Of a DNA stretch of 64,000 nucleotides, positions 32,976-43,144 are shown one piece after another. The stretch is from NCBI RefSeq assembly GCF_051020985.1, contig NC_135000.1, forward strand, positions 372,001 to 436,000. The letters run 5' to 3'. The translations under genes and the position numbers were made by a program. Numbering within the stretch: the stretch's first letter is position 1; each line of letters begins with the position of its first letter. A model generated the notes under the pieces. It saw only the letters and a list, made by a program, of their open reading frames with translations. It ran no database searches and was not told the origin of the DNA. Origin of the DNA: Nomia melanderi. Taxonomy: Eukaryota; Arthropoda; Insecta; Hymenoptera; Halictidae.

Positions 32976-34115
32976 ATTATATAATGGGACCCGCCTCCGC
33001 GAGTCCCAGATTTAATACATCCAGGGCCGATTGGGCTAAATTCCAATCGATCCTGGAAATAACCAAACGCAACCTCCTTCTTGATCTCCGGCTTGACAGC
33101 AAATCTGCAGTTGAGGCTTCAGCTGCGTCTCTTCAAGACGCAATCATTACGGCTGCACAAAACTCCCTCGCGAGAAAGAAAATTTTTCCGAAATCTGTTC
33201 CTTGGTGGACAGAAAACCTAACTCGGCTAAGGAAGAAAACTTACCGCTCGCGGAAGTCTTTTCAGGTTGAGTCGGACCCATCCATCAGGGAAACGAAACG
33301 GGTGGCGTATCTTCGGATTCGCAGAAAATATACCTACGAAATCCAGACCGCCAAGCGATCAAGCTTGCGGGAATTCATCGCGGAATCCTGCGCGGAAAAC
33401 CCATGGGGAGCGGCATACAAAATCTGTGTTAAAAAGGTTAGCCCTGAAGAAGCCCTGGCCATCTGTCCGGTTCTGTCCGGATCCACAACCATGTGGGAGG
33501 AGACCGCGTTAAGTCTCCTCCAGGCCCTTGTTCCCGACGACGTCCCAGACACGCTCGAGTGTCAACATCGCAAAAGGTCCGCAAGCGCAACACCCCCGGA
33601 TACCCCTGACACTCCACCCTTCTCGGAACAGGAAATTTGCCATGCAATCGGCTCGATTCGTAATGGCAAAGCCCCAGATTCTGACCTCATTGAAGTCAGA
33701 ATGCTTAAGGCCGCATATCCAGTCCTAATAAGCGAATTCTCAGCCCGCTTCAACGGCTGCCTGTCACAAGGCAGCTTCCCGAAGCCATGGAAGTATGGCT
33801 CGATACGCGCGCTCCTCAAGAACCCCGATAGGGACGAGTCCGCGGCCAGCTCCTACAGGCCCATCTGCCTTCTCTCGGTGGTTGGGAAATCCCTGGAGAA
33901 GCTGATCCGCGAAAGACTGGAGCCCATTTTTCTCCACCCGAATTATGCATCCCCTAGGCAGTTCGGCTTCCGAAAGGGAAGGTCGACGACTGACGCCATC
34001 CGCGCCGTCCGCAGCGGGCTCGAGGGTCAACGTCAAAATACGTGCTTACGATTTTGTTTGACATCTCGGGCGCGCTCGACAACGTGTGGTGGCTCAGCGT
34101 CCTCTTCCGCCTCAA
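32976..34115 (+). pseudogene. R1-like ORF2 reverse transcriptase N-terminal part (copy B)
   Basis: An open frame runs from FNTSRADWAKFQ through KKIFPKSVPWWTENLTRLRK and the RT start (FSEQEICHAIGSIRNGKAPD) to the fingers block SSYRPICLLSVVGKSLEKLI and FGFRKGRSTTDAI. It loses the homologous frame at about 34030. Then a deletion of roughly 300 bp relative to copy C removes the FDISRAFD, PQGSILGP and YxDD blocks, so the catalytic site is entirely absent. Confidence 0.85.
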
Positions 34116-35139
34116 CTCGCGCCAACCATCATTGAGAAATGGTGCGAGTCCGAGAAGCTGTCCCTTTCGCAGGAGAAAGAAGAGATGATCTTCTTCCGTG
34201 GTAATCTCGATATTCGAAGGCCCCCAACGATCAAGATCCAATCGAGGCAGATACGTATGGTTAAAGCCGTCAAATATCTCGGCGTCTACTTTGACCAAGG
34301 CCTGAGGATCCGGACGCACGCCAGGAAAATCAGGTCGAAGTGTACCGAGAAGTACAACTCCATGGCTGCTATAGCCCACAGGAACTGGGGACTCAAATAC
34401 GAGTCCCTACAGGTTCTATATAAGGGACTCTTCCTCCTATTTGCCGCGTACGACTGCCCTCGCGTGGAGCGACCTAATGAATAAAACCTCCGCCACTGAA
34501 CTTCTAAGGGCGCAAAGGTACGCTCTCCTGCATATCACTAAAGCCTGCAGGACCATTTCAACCGACGCTCTCCAGGTAATCGCTGGCGCTCCTCCGGTGG
34601 ACCTTGTCATCAGAAGCACAGCAGCATTGTACGAGGCGCGAATTCTCGCCCCCGCAGCGGGCAGCACTGTGGATGACTCCGTCGAGGAACAAGCCACCGA
34701 GTCCCTGCTTCGCAGATGGCAGGAGCGCTGGGATGACTCTGCCCATGGCAGATACACCCACCGCTTCCTGCCGTGCGCGAGGCAACGGATGAACACGGGA
34801 TGGTTTTTTTTGAACCACTACATATCTCAGTTCATCTTGGGACACGGTGACTTCGCGGACAAACTTCACAGCAGAGGGCTAGCCGATAGCCCCTGCTCCA
34901 ACACCAATTGCACCGGCCGAGAGGACCAGGGGCAAGGGGGGGGACAAGCACCCATGGTACGCTCTCTGCGAGGGGTCAAGCGGACTCAGCACCCTTCGTA
35001 CGCCCTCGTGGACAACCGGAGCGCCCGAAGTACCAATCCAATCGCAGGTCTATTGGTAGGACCTCTCCGGCTTCTTACATACACGAATAAGCTGTGCCTG
35101 CCATATCAAGGTGTCTCGTCCACACCAAGGGTTGGTTAG
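34116..35139 (+). pseudogene. R1-like ORF2 C-terminal part (copy B)
   Basis: Two frames give the post-catalytic domain. The first has IEKWCESEKLSLSQEK, IRMVKAVKYLGVYFDQGLRI and KYNSMAAIAHRNWGL. The second runs from about 34455 with LAWSDLMNKTSATELL, QERWDDSAHGRYTHRFLP and ILGHGDFADKLHSRGLADSP. Homology to copies A and C stops at about 34895. The zinc motif is replaced by an unrelated open stretch to 35139 (GREDQGQGGGQAPMVRSLRG) whose origin I cannot identify. Confidence 0.75.
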
Positions 35140-36123
35140 ACCCTAGCTAAGGACCCCGGGATCGCCACTTCCCGAACCGTGATCGCCACACAGCCCCTGG
35201 GGGGAGCCCGTTCGAACCGCCTTGCGGACCGCCGGAAACTTGGATTGGCCTCCGCCCCCACCCGACTTGATTAGGGAATCGATGTTCCCGGCCCTGGCGC
35301 AAGTCACGCGTGACATCCTCCGTACTAAGGAAAGAATCCGGGAAAATCGCCCACCACGCCGCGATTAATCGGCGACCCCTCCGCCACGCAACCACATCCC
35401 ATTCGATACCGCCCATCGCTGCCGCACCGCGCGCCACCGCACACCTGTCACGGAATCGTCACACTCCGCGATGTCGCGATCCCCGCAGCCTCACCCCCCA
35501 CCCCCGCGCGAAAATGCGCCCGCCCCCACGAAACCGCGACCACCCACCGCGACTGCACGACACCCCGCGAAATTTACTTTCTTTGTGTGTTTTGTTTTGT
35601 TTTAATTTGCTTTGTTTCGTTTTTCCCTGTTTTACTTTCCAATCCTTTCTTTTCTTTTCTCTTTCTCGCTTTTTCTCTTTCTCTTTCTCTTTCTCTTTCT
35701 CTTTCTCACCTCTCTCCCTATTCAAACCCTGACAGTCCATGCGGGCGACGCTTCGGCACCGTGACTGTAGGGTTCAACGGCGAAAGCACTAGCTGTAGCC
35801 AACCCGCTTGGGATCAAGTGTAAAGCCGGCGGCTCTACCTCCACGTGGTCCCCGCTGGACAGCGCTGGACGTTGCTTGCAGCGTCCAGGGCTGAAGAAAT
35901 GAGCCGCCTCCCCTCTTCTAGGGATAGATCAAACTTGTCCGATGACCTTCCCGAAAGGGAAAAGAGGGCAGGGTTGTTTCAACCATATCCGACACAACAC
36001 CTTCCGACTTCCCCTCGCTGATGTTAACCTAGGAAGTAGGGCCGAATAGAATCAGACCGGCGTAACCGATATGAGGTTAACCTCGATGTGCGGTATGCTT
36101 TCCTGAGCAACGCTAAGACTACA
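35140..36123 (+). repeat. R1-like 3' UTR with polypyrimidine tract (copy B)
   Basis: The C-rich part with CGCGA-type repeats (35330-35570) and the TTTTC tract (35577-35738) come first. The conserved block CAGTCCATGCGGGCGACGCT follows, with the remaining tail to CTAAGACTACA at 36123. The tail is more like copy D (GTAACCGATAT block) than A or C, so B and D form one subfamily. Confidence 0.8.
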
Positions 36124-36137
36124 TGCCTCTGCATCCT

Positions 36138-36575
36138 ATTCCCTCTCCTAAACAGAAAGAGCGAATTAAGTGTTCAAAACAAAAAACTTTTATATACCGC
36201 TATAGCCCGCTCAATTCTAACCTTTGGATTCCAATCTTGGGCCCCAGCTAACTCCTCTCATATTCATAAACTATAAATAATCCGAAATAGATTTCTCAGA
36301 ATTCTACTAAACAAATCCAGACACGCCAACATAAAAACCCTGCATGATTTAGCTAACCTTCCTACAATTTGGCAATACATACTAAACCACTCCACAAATG
36401 CTTACAATCACAACCACGAAAACCCACTTATAGCAAAGGCAGGAAACTATTCAAAATTAGAATACCCACTCCGCCCCAAAATCAATACCCTAAAACTGGT
36501 CACCTAAAGCTATAAACACCTCTACCTCGTAACCACCTCTAATAAAACTCAAGCCATCAGCTTGTTTCAAACTTT
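36138..36575 (+). pseudogene. Jockey-type reverse transcriptase, fragment 2
   Basis: This continues the RT interrupted at 30438: LFPLLNRKSELSVQNKKLLY, ARSILTFGFQSWAPA, then IIRNRFLRILLNKSRHANIK and NLPTIWQYI. These are typical of the domain after the Jockey RT. Two stops are present. Together with 30120-30438 it shows that copy B landed in a Jockey element that was already partly deleted. Confidence 0.8.
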
Positions 36576-36599
36576 TACCCCGATGCCCTACCTCAAGAC

Positions 36600-37190
36600 A
36601 TCAACAACCCGCAAATCCCAGTACTCACGACGATCAAACTTCCTATAACATCCACGATAAATCCAGGGAAAAGGATACAAATCCCAATATATATGTTTGT
36701 TCCGTTGTAGAACTCGTCCCCTGGCACCTGCCATGGAAGCAAGGAGTGGCCCTGAATCGGAGACTGCCTCCGTTTCCTCTGACGCGTAGATGTGGACCAC
36801 GACGACGGCGGATGATTCTTTCTTCATCGCGAAGTGGTAGTTCAGCGACCTGATGCGAAAAGGCCGATTCTTCGGAACGAAGACGAACGAGGCCATATTT
36901 ATGGCGATCTACTTTACCGACTGTCAGTAAGTTACTGGCGATTTACCGAGATTTACTTTACCGACGATTGTAAGTCCATTTCTAATCACGGGTGAATCTA
37001 ATTTTACTCATAATCGATGCACAATTATAACAAGTGAATGCTTAAGGCGTGAGCCCCAGGACCACGACAAGGTGATTCACTATCCTGGGGGAAGAGAGTT
37101 AGCTATCTGCCGCGCTCAAGTCCGGCACAATAGTCCTGCACCCGCGTAACCGGCGGTTTTTAATATCTGTCCCTTGACGAACGGTATTAT
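36600..37190. repeat. Repeat Z, copy 1
   Basis: About 590 bp align with 62230-62800 in the same orientation, with shared blocks such as CTGAATCGGAGAC, TACTTTACCGAC, GAGCCCCAGGACCACGA and CCGCGTAACCGGCGG. Both copies have a conserved minus-strand frame containing YASEETEAVSDSGP. Copy 1 lies next to a Gypsy fragment and copy 2 next to a BEL fragment, so Z is an independent repeat or solo LTR of unknown class. Confidence 0.65.
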
Positions 37191-37456
37191 AATGTGACGT
37201 CACAGCCGCTGAACAGCTGACGTTTGGCTAGGGACGATTTACGCCAATATTAAGCGAGCGCCGCGTTACCATAAAGATAGTATAAGTATGTAAATTTAGC
37301 ACGAACAAAACATAGAATCTATGCGAGCGCCGCGTTACCGCCAAGATATTATAAGCATGCAAAATCATAACGAACGAAGCATAGAATCCAAACGAGCATT
37401 GAGTTATTTCGAAGAAAGTATAAAGCGCCAAAAATATTCTAACTTCACCATATAAT
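37191..37456 (+). repeat. LTR-like region with 69-bp tandem repeats
   Basis: Two clear units start GCGAGCGCCGCGTTACC at 37254 and 37323 (period 69), each ending in CATAGAATC. A third degenerate unit starts near 37392 (ACGAGCATTGAGTTA). A CAGCTGACG palindrome at about 37213 resembles that of the Gypsy LTR at 5471. It immediately precedes Gypsy RT sequence, so it is probably U3-type enhancer repeats of a Gypsy LTR. Confidence 0.6.
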
Positions 37457-37830
37457 TCACCGCTGTGGATCATTCTGAAGAAGCCTGACGCTGAAGGTAA
37501 CAAGCACTGGCGCATGGTGATTGATTACAGGACTTTCAATGAGAAATCGATCAGGGACGCTTACCCGTTCCCATCGATTTTCGAGATCCTGGATCAATTA
37601 GGAAGCGCCAAGTATTTCAGCGTCTTCGACCTGGCGTCCGGCTTCCATCAAATCGGTTTAAATCCCGAACATTCCGCAAAGACGCTCCACGCCGTACGGT
37701 CATTACGAGTTCACGCGGATGCCATTCGGGTTAAAGAACGCGCCCGCGACCTTTCAACGACTTATGGATTCGGTTTTGTGCGATCTCCAGGGCAATGAGC
37801 TCTTCGTATACTTGGATGACATAGTCATTT
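37457..37830 (+). pseudogene. pol: Ty3/Gypsy reverse transcriptase fragment (17.6/297-like)
   Basis: It starts within the RT: SPLWIILKKPDAEGNKHWRM, VIDYRTFNEKSIRDAYPFPS, then YFSVFDLASGFHQIGL (first catalytic Asp). After a frame change at about 37680 come HYEFTRMPFGLKNAPATFQR and the YLDDIVIYA catalytic motif at about 37810. A deletion then joins it to RNase H. The first half of the element is missing. Confidence 0.85.
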
Positions 37831-38355
37831 ATGCTAAATCTCTCAAATGCTTTGGGATACGCCATTGGCGCCGTATTAAATCAAGGGGAAGTAGCTAAGG
37901 ACCGTCCAATCGTCTATGCCTCGCGGATTTTGCAAGGTGCAGAACTAAATTACTCGACCATCGAGAAGGAGTGCCTGGAGATAATTTACGCAATTCAGCA
38001 TTTTCGATCCTATCAGTACGGACACAAGTTCACACTGGTTACGGATCACCAGCCACTAGTGTGGATGAACTCCGTAAAAGATCCTACGTCCCGGTTACTC
38101 CGGTGGCGATTGAAACTAGCAGAATACGACTATACGATAATCTATAAGGAAGAGAAGGCGAACCTGAATGCGGATGCCCTATCCAGAAATCCGATCCCAG
38201 TTCTTCCTCTAACCTCCGTATCTTCCAACTCTGATATTTTCGATACCCAGACGTCCTCACACAAAAATCTCCAGAACCACCAACGACCTCCACGGAAGAA
38301 GAAGAAATTATCGACACCCCCGATGCTCCTTCAAATCCCCTCCATCGGACCTTAG
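37831..38355 (+). pseudogene. pol: Ty3/Gypsy RNase H domain
   Basis: An open frame of 174 codons. NALGYAIGAVLNQGEVAKDR begins just after the expected first Asp of RNase H. It continues with PIVYASRILQGAELNYSTIE, KECLEIIYAIQHFRSYQYGH, VTDHQPLVWMNSVKDPTSRL and NLNADALSRNPIP. The frame then runs into a basic linker (PRKKKKLSTPPML) and a stop. No integrase follows. Confidence 0.88.
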
Positions 38356-38378
38356 TAAAAGTCCGCGACCGACTGACG

Positions 38379-38801
38379 ATGCGAAACACCGACCTAGCCG
38401 GTTTTGTGACCCCGGACAGTCAACCATTAGACGATGGCATGCTTGATCTGACTACAACAAACAAATTAAAGCCGTTCAACAATCCAATGCTAGGAAGGGC
38501 AAAAGTTAACAAAATAGGACAATTCCACGTAGTTCGAATGGTTGTAAAAGAATCGACCTTACACAAAACAACGCACGAAGACGTAATTTCCTGCCTCCCG
38601 GCTTTGCTAGACGCGACGACAGAGTTAGGAATTACGACGCTTAGTTTATGCAAAACAAAATTATACGACGTGGCGTGGACAGAAATCGAGAAACGTTTAA
38701 TCCTTTCGGTACGAGCGCTCTGTCCGCCGCGACACTCCCGCTGTACGAGGTGTCACGCCGAAAACACGCACACAGCACATAGTCAGTCCTCCTTTGTATG
38801 A
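38379..38801 (+). pseudogene. Macrodomain-like segment downstream of Gypsy RNase H
   Basis: A separate frame of 140 codons has the layout of a macrodomain (ADP-ribose-binding fold) of the Poa1p-like kind. It starts with NTDLAGFVTPDSQPLDDGML, has a strand/lid segment KINKIGQ-type near 38500, then VVKESTLHKTTHEDVISCL, LLDATTELGITTLSLC and DVAWTEIEKRL. The last three resemble the helix-strand-helix end of macrodomains. The usual glycine-rich phosphate loop is weak (LCKTKLYDVAW), so binding is doubtful. It is in the place normally held by the RNase H-integrase spacer. A frame change near 38700 ends it. The family call is based on pattern only. Confidence 0.5.
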
Positions 38802-38914
38802 AGATCATCCTCAGCTTTAAATAAGTACTGTGCTTAATAAAACAATATTTTTCCTACAAGTTTATATATTTGTAGCTAATATATGATTATACGTATGCCG
38901 GCTAATAATATTAA
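38802..38914. other. Possible 3' end of Gypsy fragment
   Basis: AATAAAACAATATTTTTCC lies at about 38837, resembling a polyadenylation region, before AT-rich sequence that meets the piggyBac remnant. Confidence 0.35.
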
Positions 38915-40290
38915 TTGGGTGTGACATATTTTAAAACATGGATGTACACATAAACCAACACTGCAATCTTTGCATTCATATCGTGATTCTTATCTTTTGT
39001 CATTTTTACTACAAACTACGCACCGTCGACTCCGGTTCTTTTCTTTTGATATATACAATGATGGAAAGTGTCTCTCTGTTAGTCTCATCGGATAATCAAT
39101 TCTTCTTCTTTGATGATTGATATAATCGTTATGATATTTATCAATTATTTGTTTTATCAAGCGCAATAGAAACTTCGCCATGGATATGGTTTCATTCCTT
39201 TTATGCTTATAAAGGCAGTACGTGTTCCATAAACAGATATCAATTAGATGAAAAAAAAATTTCCGGTACCATTTTAACGTTTTTCGAGTTGAATTTACAC
39301 TACTTATTACCATATCTACTTTATCAACTATACCCACTGAATTATTATAATCCACAACACACACACAGGCTTTTGTACACTCTGTTTTCCTTCATGTTCG
39401 GATACTGTCATGAAATATGTAGTATGCATAATCGAGATCATGTATACTTCTTTCTTATCAATCCATTTCAATACTAATAAACTTTTCGAGGTACAAAAAG
39501 ACGCCTCTCCTTTCTTTAATTTATCTTCGATCTTGGACATTCCTTGCCGTCTTCTTGTTATTGTCCCGCATGCATTTATGCGATTGTCGTATAATAGGTT
39601 AAATAATACGGGATTTGAGTAAAAATTATCCACATAAAAGGTATGACCCTTTCCTAATTGTGGCTTCAACAGTTCTAAGACGATTGCTACAGATTTCCAA
39701 ATACCCTTGATAGGACTAGCCGGAACTGTAGATGCTCCGGTATGAACTATCATATCCTGCACGAATCCGGTTTTGCAATCGCACAGAATAAACGACTTTA
39801 TTTAAAAGATAGGCAGTCTTTGTATAAAAGTAAACATTCATCTATACAAAGTTCTTGGTATGGCTGAAACGCCGCAGTGACCGATTTTCGCAGCATATCG
39901 ACTATTTTTTCCATTTTTATTAGGCGGTCGCCAATGCATCCAGGTTCGTGAAAGAAATGTAGCATTCCGAGTAGCAGGAAGTACTTGTCTCTGGTCATTA
40001 TTCTCCCAAAAATATCGCAGCGTAGATAATCGTCTGTGCTCCTGTACTCCTTGAGTGATAGTTTTTTATTGCGCGTCATCGGTAACGACATGGCCAAAAA
40101 ACAATACAACTCGTTTCGCGTCGTTGTTTCCAGATTATTCGCATTGTTATTGCTCTGTTGCTTTAATAACCATCTATTACATAGATCCGCAGAATCTGGA
40201 GGAATATATTCTCCAGAGAACCGGGCTACACGGCCATCCAAGCTCGTGAAGTCATACACCTCATTAAGTGCATTCCAATCATTGTTTCCA
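38915..40290 (-). pseudogene. piggyBac transposase remnant (third copy)
   Basis: Minus-strand frames in order: YDFTSLDGRVARFSGEYIPP and MLHFFHEPGCIGDRLIKMEK (40259-39960); LCIDECLLLYKDC (first catalytic Asp, about 39845), ending at a stop; GHTFYVDNFYSNPVLFNLLY (second Asp, about 39650); YNNSVGIVDKVD (third Asp, about 39350), KWYRKFFFHLIDICLWNTY; and the cysteine-rich end RRCVVCSKNDKR, stop, YECKDCSVGLCVHPCFK. At least three frame breaks separate these. It is more diverged than the 25856-27986 element, and no terminal repeats or TTAA sites are seen. The two piggyBac genes belong to clearly different subfamilies. Confidence 0.85.
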
Positions 40291-40296
40291 TCCGTA

Positions 40297-41147
40297 AAAC
40301 TGACTCCTGTTATAATGAACTCCCTGTCACCTACGCGAACTCATCCTATTTCCTCACACCCAAAAATCACATACTCACCCGCACTGGCACTCGCCGAGAA
40401 TGCCACGAGCTCCTCCCTCCTATGTTCAAACTCCACAGTACTTGGTACCTACTTTCACCTCATCCCGCCGAAACAACATCACCAACCACCTTTGGCCGCC
40501 TCACAGAAAGCAATTGGAAGTATATCGACCCGAAAAATCTCGTTTCTGGAGGAATATACTCACCGGAGGATCTGGAGAAACTCCAGGACCACATATTGTT
40601 CCCTGTAGAGAAATCTAGCATTATAAACAGCATTGCACAAGGTGCATCTGGAAGGAAATTTACCGCGGATACGATACAAATACACAACCTTCTGAACGAG
40701 GAAACGCTAGACAAAATCGCCATCTCCGCCAGCGCCTGACTCTGGAAGGGATTCCTCGCGTTCGGATCATTCAGCGCCGGAGTCCTCGCAATCTTCATCA
40801 TATATAAATTCATCAAAATCGTGGTTAACACCGTACTCAACAGAACCATCCTCCATGCAGCATTTGGATGGAGTCTACCTCTATTGGCTGCGGTCTGGAC
40901 AGCCGCCACCCACTTCTGCCTTCGCCGTCATCAGGAGGACACCAAGGGACAGAAGGCGAAGGTGTGTGAATGCGTGCCCCCGCAGCCCATTTACGCGGAA
41001 ATCGCAGAACCCGAAGACTCTCGCCTACCCCAACCCCGAGTGCGCGATTCCAAAATCTTTAGTGCAATACGCGAAGGACGCCTGAACTTCTCGCGTTCGT
41101 ATACCCGACCGACACCACCACCCAGCGACGACGATTCCGCCGCGTGA
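40297..41147 (+). pseudogene. env: Retroelement envelope glycoprotein C-terminal part, chuvirus-like
   Basis: The frame shows an ectodomain segment (CYNELPVTYANSSYFLTPK; ECHELLPPMFKLHSTWYLL; NWKYIDPKNLVSGGIYSPED; LEKLQDHILFPVEK). A TGA at about 40737 follows, then a membrane region (FLAFGSFSAGVLAIFIIYKF and WSLPLLAAVWTAA) and a charged cytoplasmic tail to 41147. This organisation resembles the chuvirus-type glycoproteins that some insect BEL/Pao elements carry as env. A G-rich run and an LTR start follow directly, as expected for the last gene of an LTR element. The N-terminal part is missing. No gag or pol of the element is adjacent. The viral-family call is from recollection of the family layout, not a search. 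Confidence 0.65.
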
Positions 41148-41157
41148 ATCGTCTTCC

Positions 41158-41232
41158 CTGGGGGGGGGGGGGGGACGTCGGCCGATTCACCGACGTTGGC
41201 TGAGCTTTAGCCGCCAACTCCGGCGATATAAA
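41158..41232 (+). repeat. Polypurine tract and truncated 3' LTR
   Basis: A run of about 15 G (41160-41174) is followed by ACGTCGGCCGATTCACCGAC, which aligns with the start of the complete LTR at 43432 (GACGTTGGCCGCTGACCGAC). The match includes TTAGCC and the TATAAA-like element, and stops at about 41232. The G run is in the position of the plus-strand primer for LTR elements. Confidence 0.65.
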
Positions 41233-41272
41233 ATAACGTAAGAATAAGCTATAATATTGTAATACATCATTA

Positions 41273-41500
41273 CGTGGTTGCAGGTACGGGTGAGTAGGTC
41301 ACGTGTTGTGTGAGTGCTTGGTTATTAAAGCTACATTGGTTATAACAATTGCCCACCAAGGTCCGCATTACACCAATGATTGTGTTAAATAATCCTATTT
41401 TGGTGAGGAAAACGAATAATATGCTTGCTAGAGCTATATATCCCGCATAAGAGAGATATTCAAAGAATTTCTCCTTCCAGGTCTTTAATCGCTGGTGATG
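41273..41500 (-). other. Minus-strand membrane-anchor-like ORF
   Basis: The minus-strand frame from about 41500 to 41273 reads WKEKFFEYLSYAGYIALASI, a hydrophobic run (LFVFLTKIGLF), then a hydrophilic tail ending in a stop. It has the shape of a glycoprotein membrane anchor. It points away from the nucleoprotein frame that starts at 41538. It may be viral, part of the LTR element, or chance. Confidence 0.3.
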
Positions 41501-41537
41501 GAGAATCTTGTCGAATAGAGAAAAAACTCCATATAAG

Positions 41538-43144
41538 ATGGCAGAACAACAAATAGATATGGAAGCAGAGATGATAGAAAACCCTGAAGAACCAAGACGA
41601 GTGGTAGTGGATGCAAATAACCCCAATTTGATAATTCCCTCATCAAAGAAAGTCCAAGTCCCTCAAGAAATAGAGAAGAAGATAAAAGTCATGAAATTTA
41701 TTGCTTACTCACATAAAAGAATATTAGAGAACATGTTTAGAGAAAATGCTGATCCCAAGGACTTAAGTGTTGGAGACCAGATACACAATATCCTATTTAC
41801 CGCATACACTATCCTAAGACAGCAACACAATCAAACAGGTGGTACGTTGGCCACTAGAATTGCCTCTACTGACTTTAAAGTCACCAGTCGAGGAACCGAA
41901 TACACAATGGCGAGAACAGACACTATTAAGATAGTATCCATGACTGCACAAGAATTCGAAATTCCTTTCGCCAGGTACGATCAGAGGGATCCAAACAACT
42001 GGTACGGGATTGCCAACCCACTATTGAATTTCCTATCTGGTTTCGCATTGAGGCGCAAAGAACTTCGACTGGGGCATCATTTCATGCCTGTGGAGAAGAG
42101 AAATAGCTTACAAAAAGATGTAAATCTTGCTCAATATGGTATATATGGTGTTCACCATCCTTTATGCGAGGGAGTCACTTTTCCTCCAGAGAAGCGTGTC
42201 TCTCTGCCGCAAACCGTGGGACCAATGACGGCTCTTCTCTGCTACCTAAAATCGGATAGGAGATATTCCCAAAAGTGGGCTGATGCGGTAAAGAGGGCTT
42301 TCGCTCATTTTCCCGATATAGATACAGTAATGCAAGTGCTAAAAGGAAAGGAACCTTCTGAAATAAGAACATTGATTACTTTATTATCTGACATAGCTTT
42401 GATAACTACTATAAGACAGGCTACGAGGATGTTTCCACCACCAGCAGCGTTTAGCTACATATTCACTACTCAACCCATGGAGTGGTAACAAGTCAGTATA
42501 ATGTCACAGATTTGTATTCTAATTTCAACTTTTCCGGGCATGGGGCCTTTGCATTCTACAAAATTTTCATGCACAACAAATGGAAAATAAACCTCAATGG
42601 CGCAACTGACAGTCAAGCAAAACAAGTCTGCTACCATTCAATGTTCGGAACATATAAGGAGGATCTTGGTGTACTCTCTCAGATGACAAATCAGGCGACA
42701 TGGGACACTAGGGAAGAGATGGGAAAAATATTCCAAAAAGCAAATACAGATGGTAGGCAAATAACATTCGAGCTTGTGAAACAAAAACTGTATTCTAAGA
42801 TGTCCCAAGCCAACCAAACCGGGCTTTTGACTTTTTCTTACAGCCAGTTATCTTCCATTCGTTGCTTCAGTGGAAGAACCAAGAGAAAGTTTGACGACGC
42901 TTTCTTCGACCATCTTATAAGCGAGAAAGGGAAAGCAGCAGGCGGGATATCCGTCCAGGCCTTAGTCAGTAGTTACACGGCGCTCAGGGAGGAATTGAAG
43001 ATGTTAGAGGCGAACCAAGGGACCATCAATGCAGGTACTACGGGATGGAGGCGCATAGAAGACATAACACCAACACTGGAAGGAGAAGAAGATAATGATT
43101 TAGTTGTGATTGCCACTGGTAGATTTTTCCTAGGAAAGTCTTAA
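41538..43144 (+). pseudogene. Endogenous negative-strand RNA virus nucleoprotein-like gene, one frameshift
   Basis: Two abutting frames (to 42488 and from about 42482) give about 535 residues with a single frame change near 42480 and no other stop. The start at 41538 (MAEQQIDMEAEMIENPEEP) follows an in-frame ATG at 41508. The protein is helical, with an acidic N-terminus, conserved-looking aromatic blocks (DPNNWYGIANPLLNFLSGFA; FPPPAAFSYIFTTQPMEW; FSGHGAFAFYKIFM) and a charged C-terminus. Intronless length, composition and helix-rich layout fit nucleoproteins of mononega-like or chuvirus-like viruses. I cannot decide the family and do not exclude another viral structural protein. It interrupts the LTR that follows the chuvirus-like env. 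TTGTTAAAAACCC at about 43147 could be a viral gene-end remnant. Confidence 0.5.

Larger units (their letters stand above)
30439..36123 (+). mobile_element. R1-like non-LTR retrotransposon copy B, inserted in Jockey
   Basis: The 5' end aligns with copy C (shared CGTCACGTCGGTCCG-like and TTTCGAGGCCC blocks at about 30475-30497 and 45457-45480). The 3' end is the conserved block finishing CTAAGACTACA. The flanks carry a diverged 14-bp duplication, TGCTTCTGCTTCCT (30425-30438) and TGCCTCTGCATCCT (36124-36137), matching at 12 of 14. Compared with copy C it has an RdRp fragment in ORF1, an ORF1-endonuclease deletion fusion, loss of the RT catalytic core, and an unrelated stretch at about 34895-35300. 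Confidence 0.88.

Noticed and set aside
37254..37455. CRISPR-like array from spaced repeats
   Set aside because: There are only two to three long, imperfect tandem units in a eukaryotic LTR context. No spacers or cas genes.
40183..40222. A second partial copy of the env segment (GGAGGAATATATTCTCC resembles 40546-40562)
   Set aside because: The similarity is about 40 bp and lies within the minus-strand piggyBac coding region, where it reads sensibly as transposase. Probably chance.
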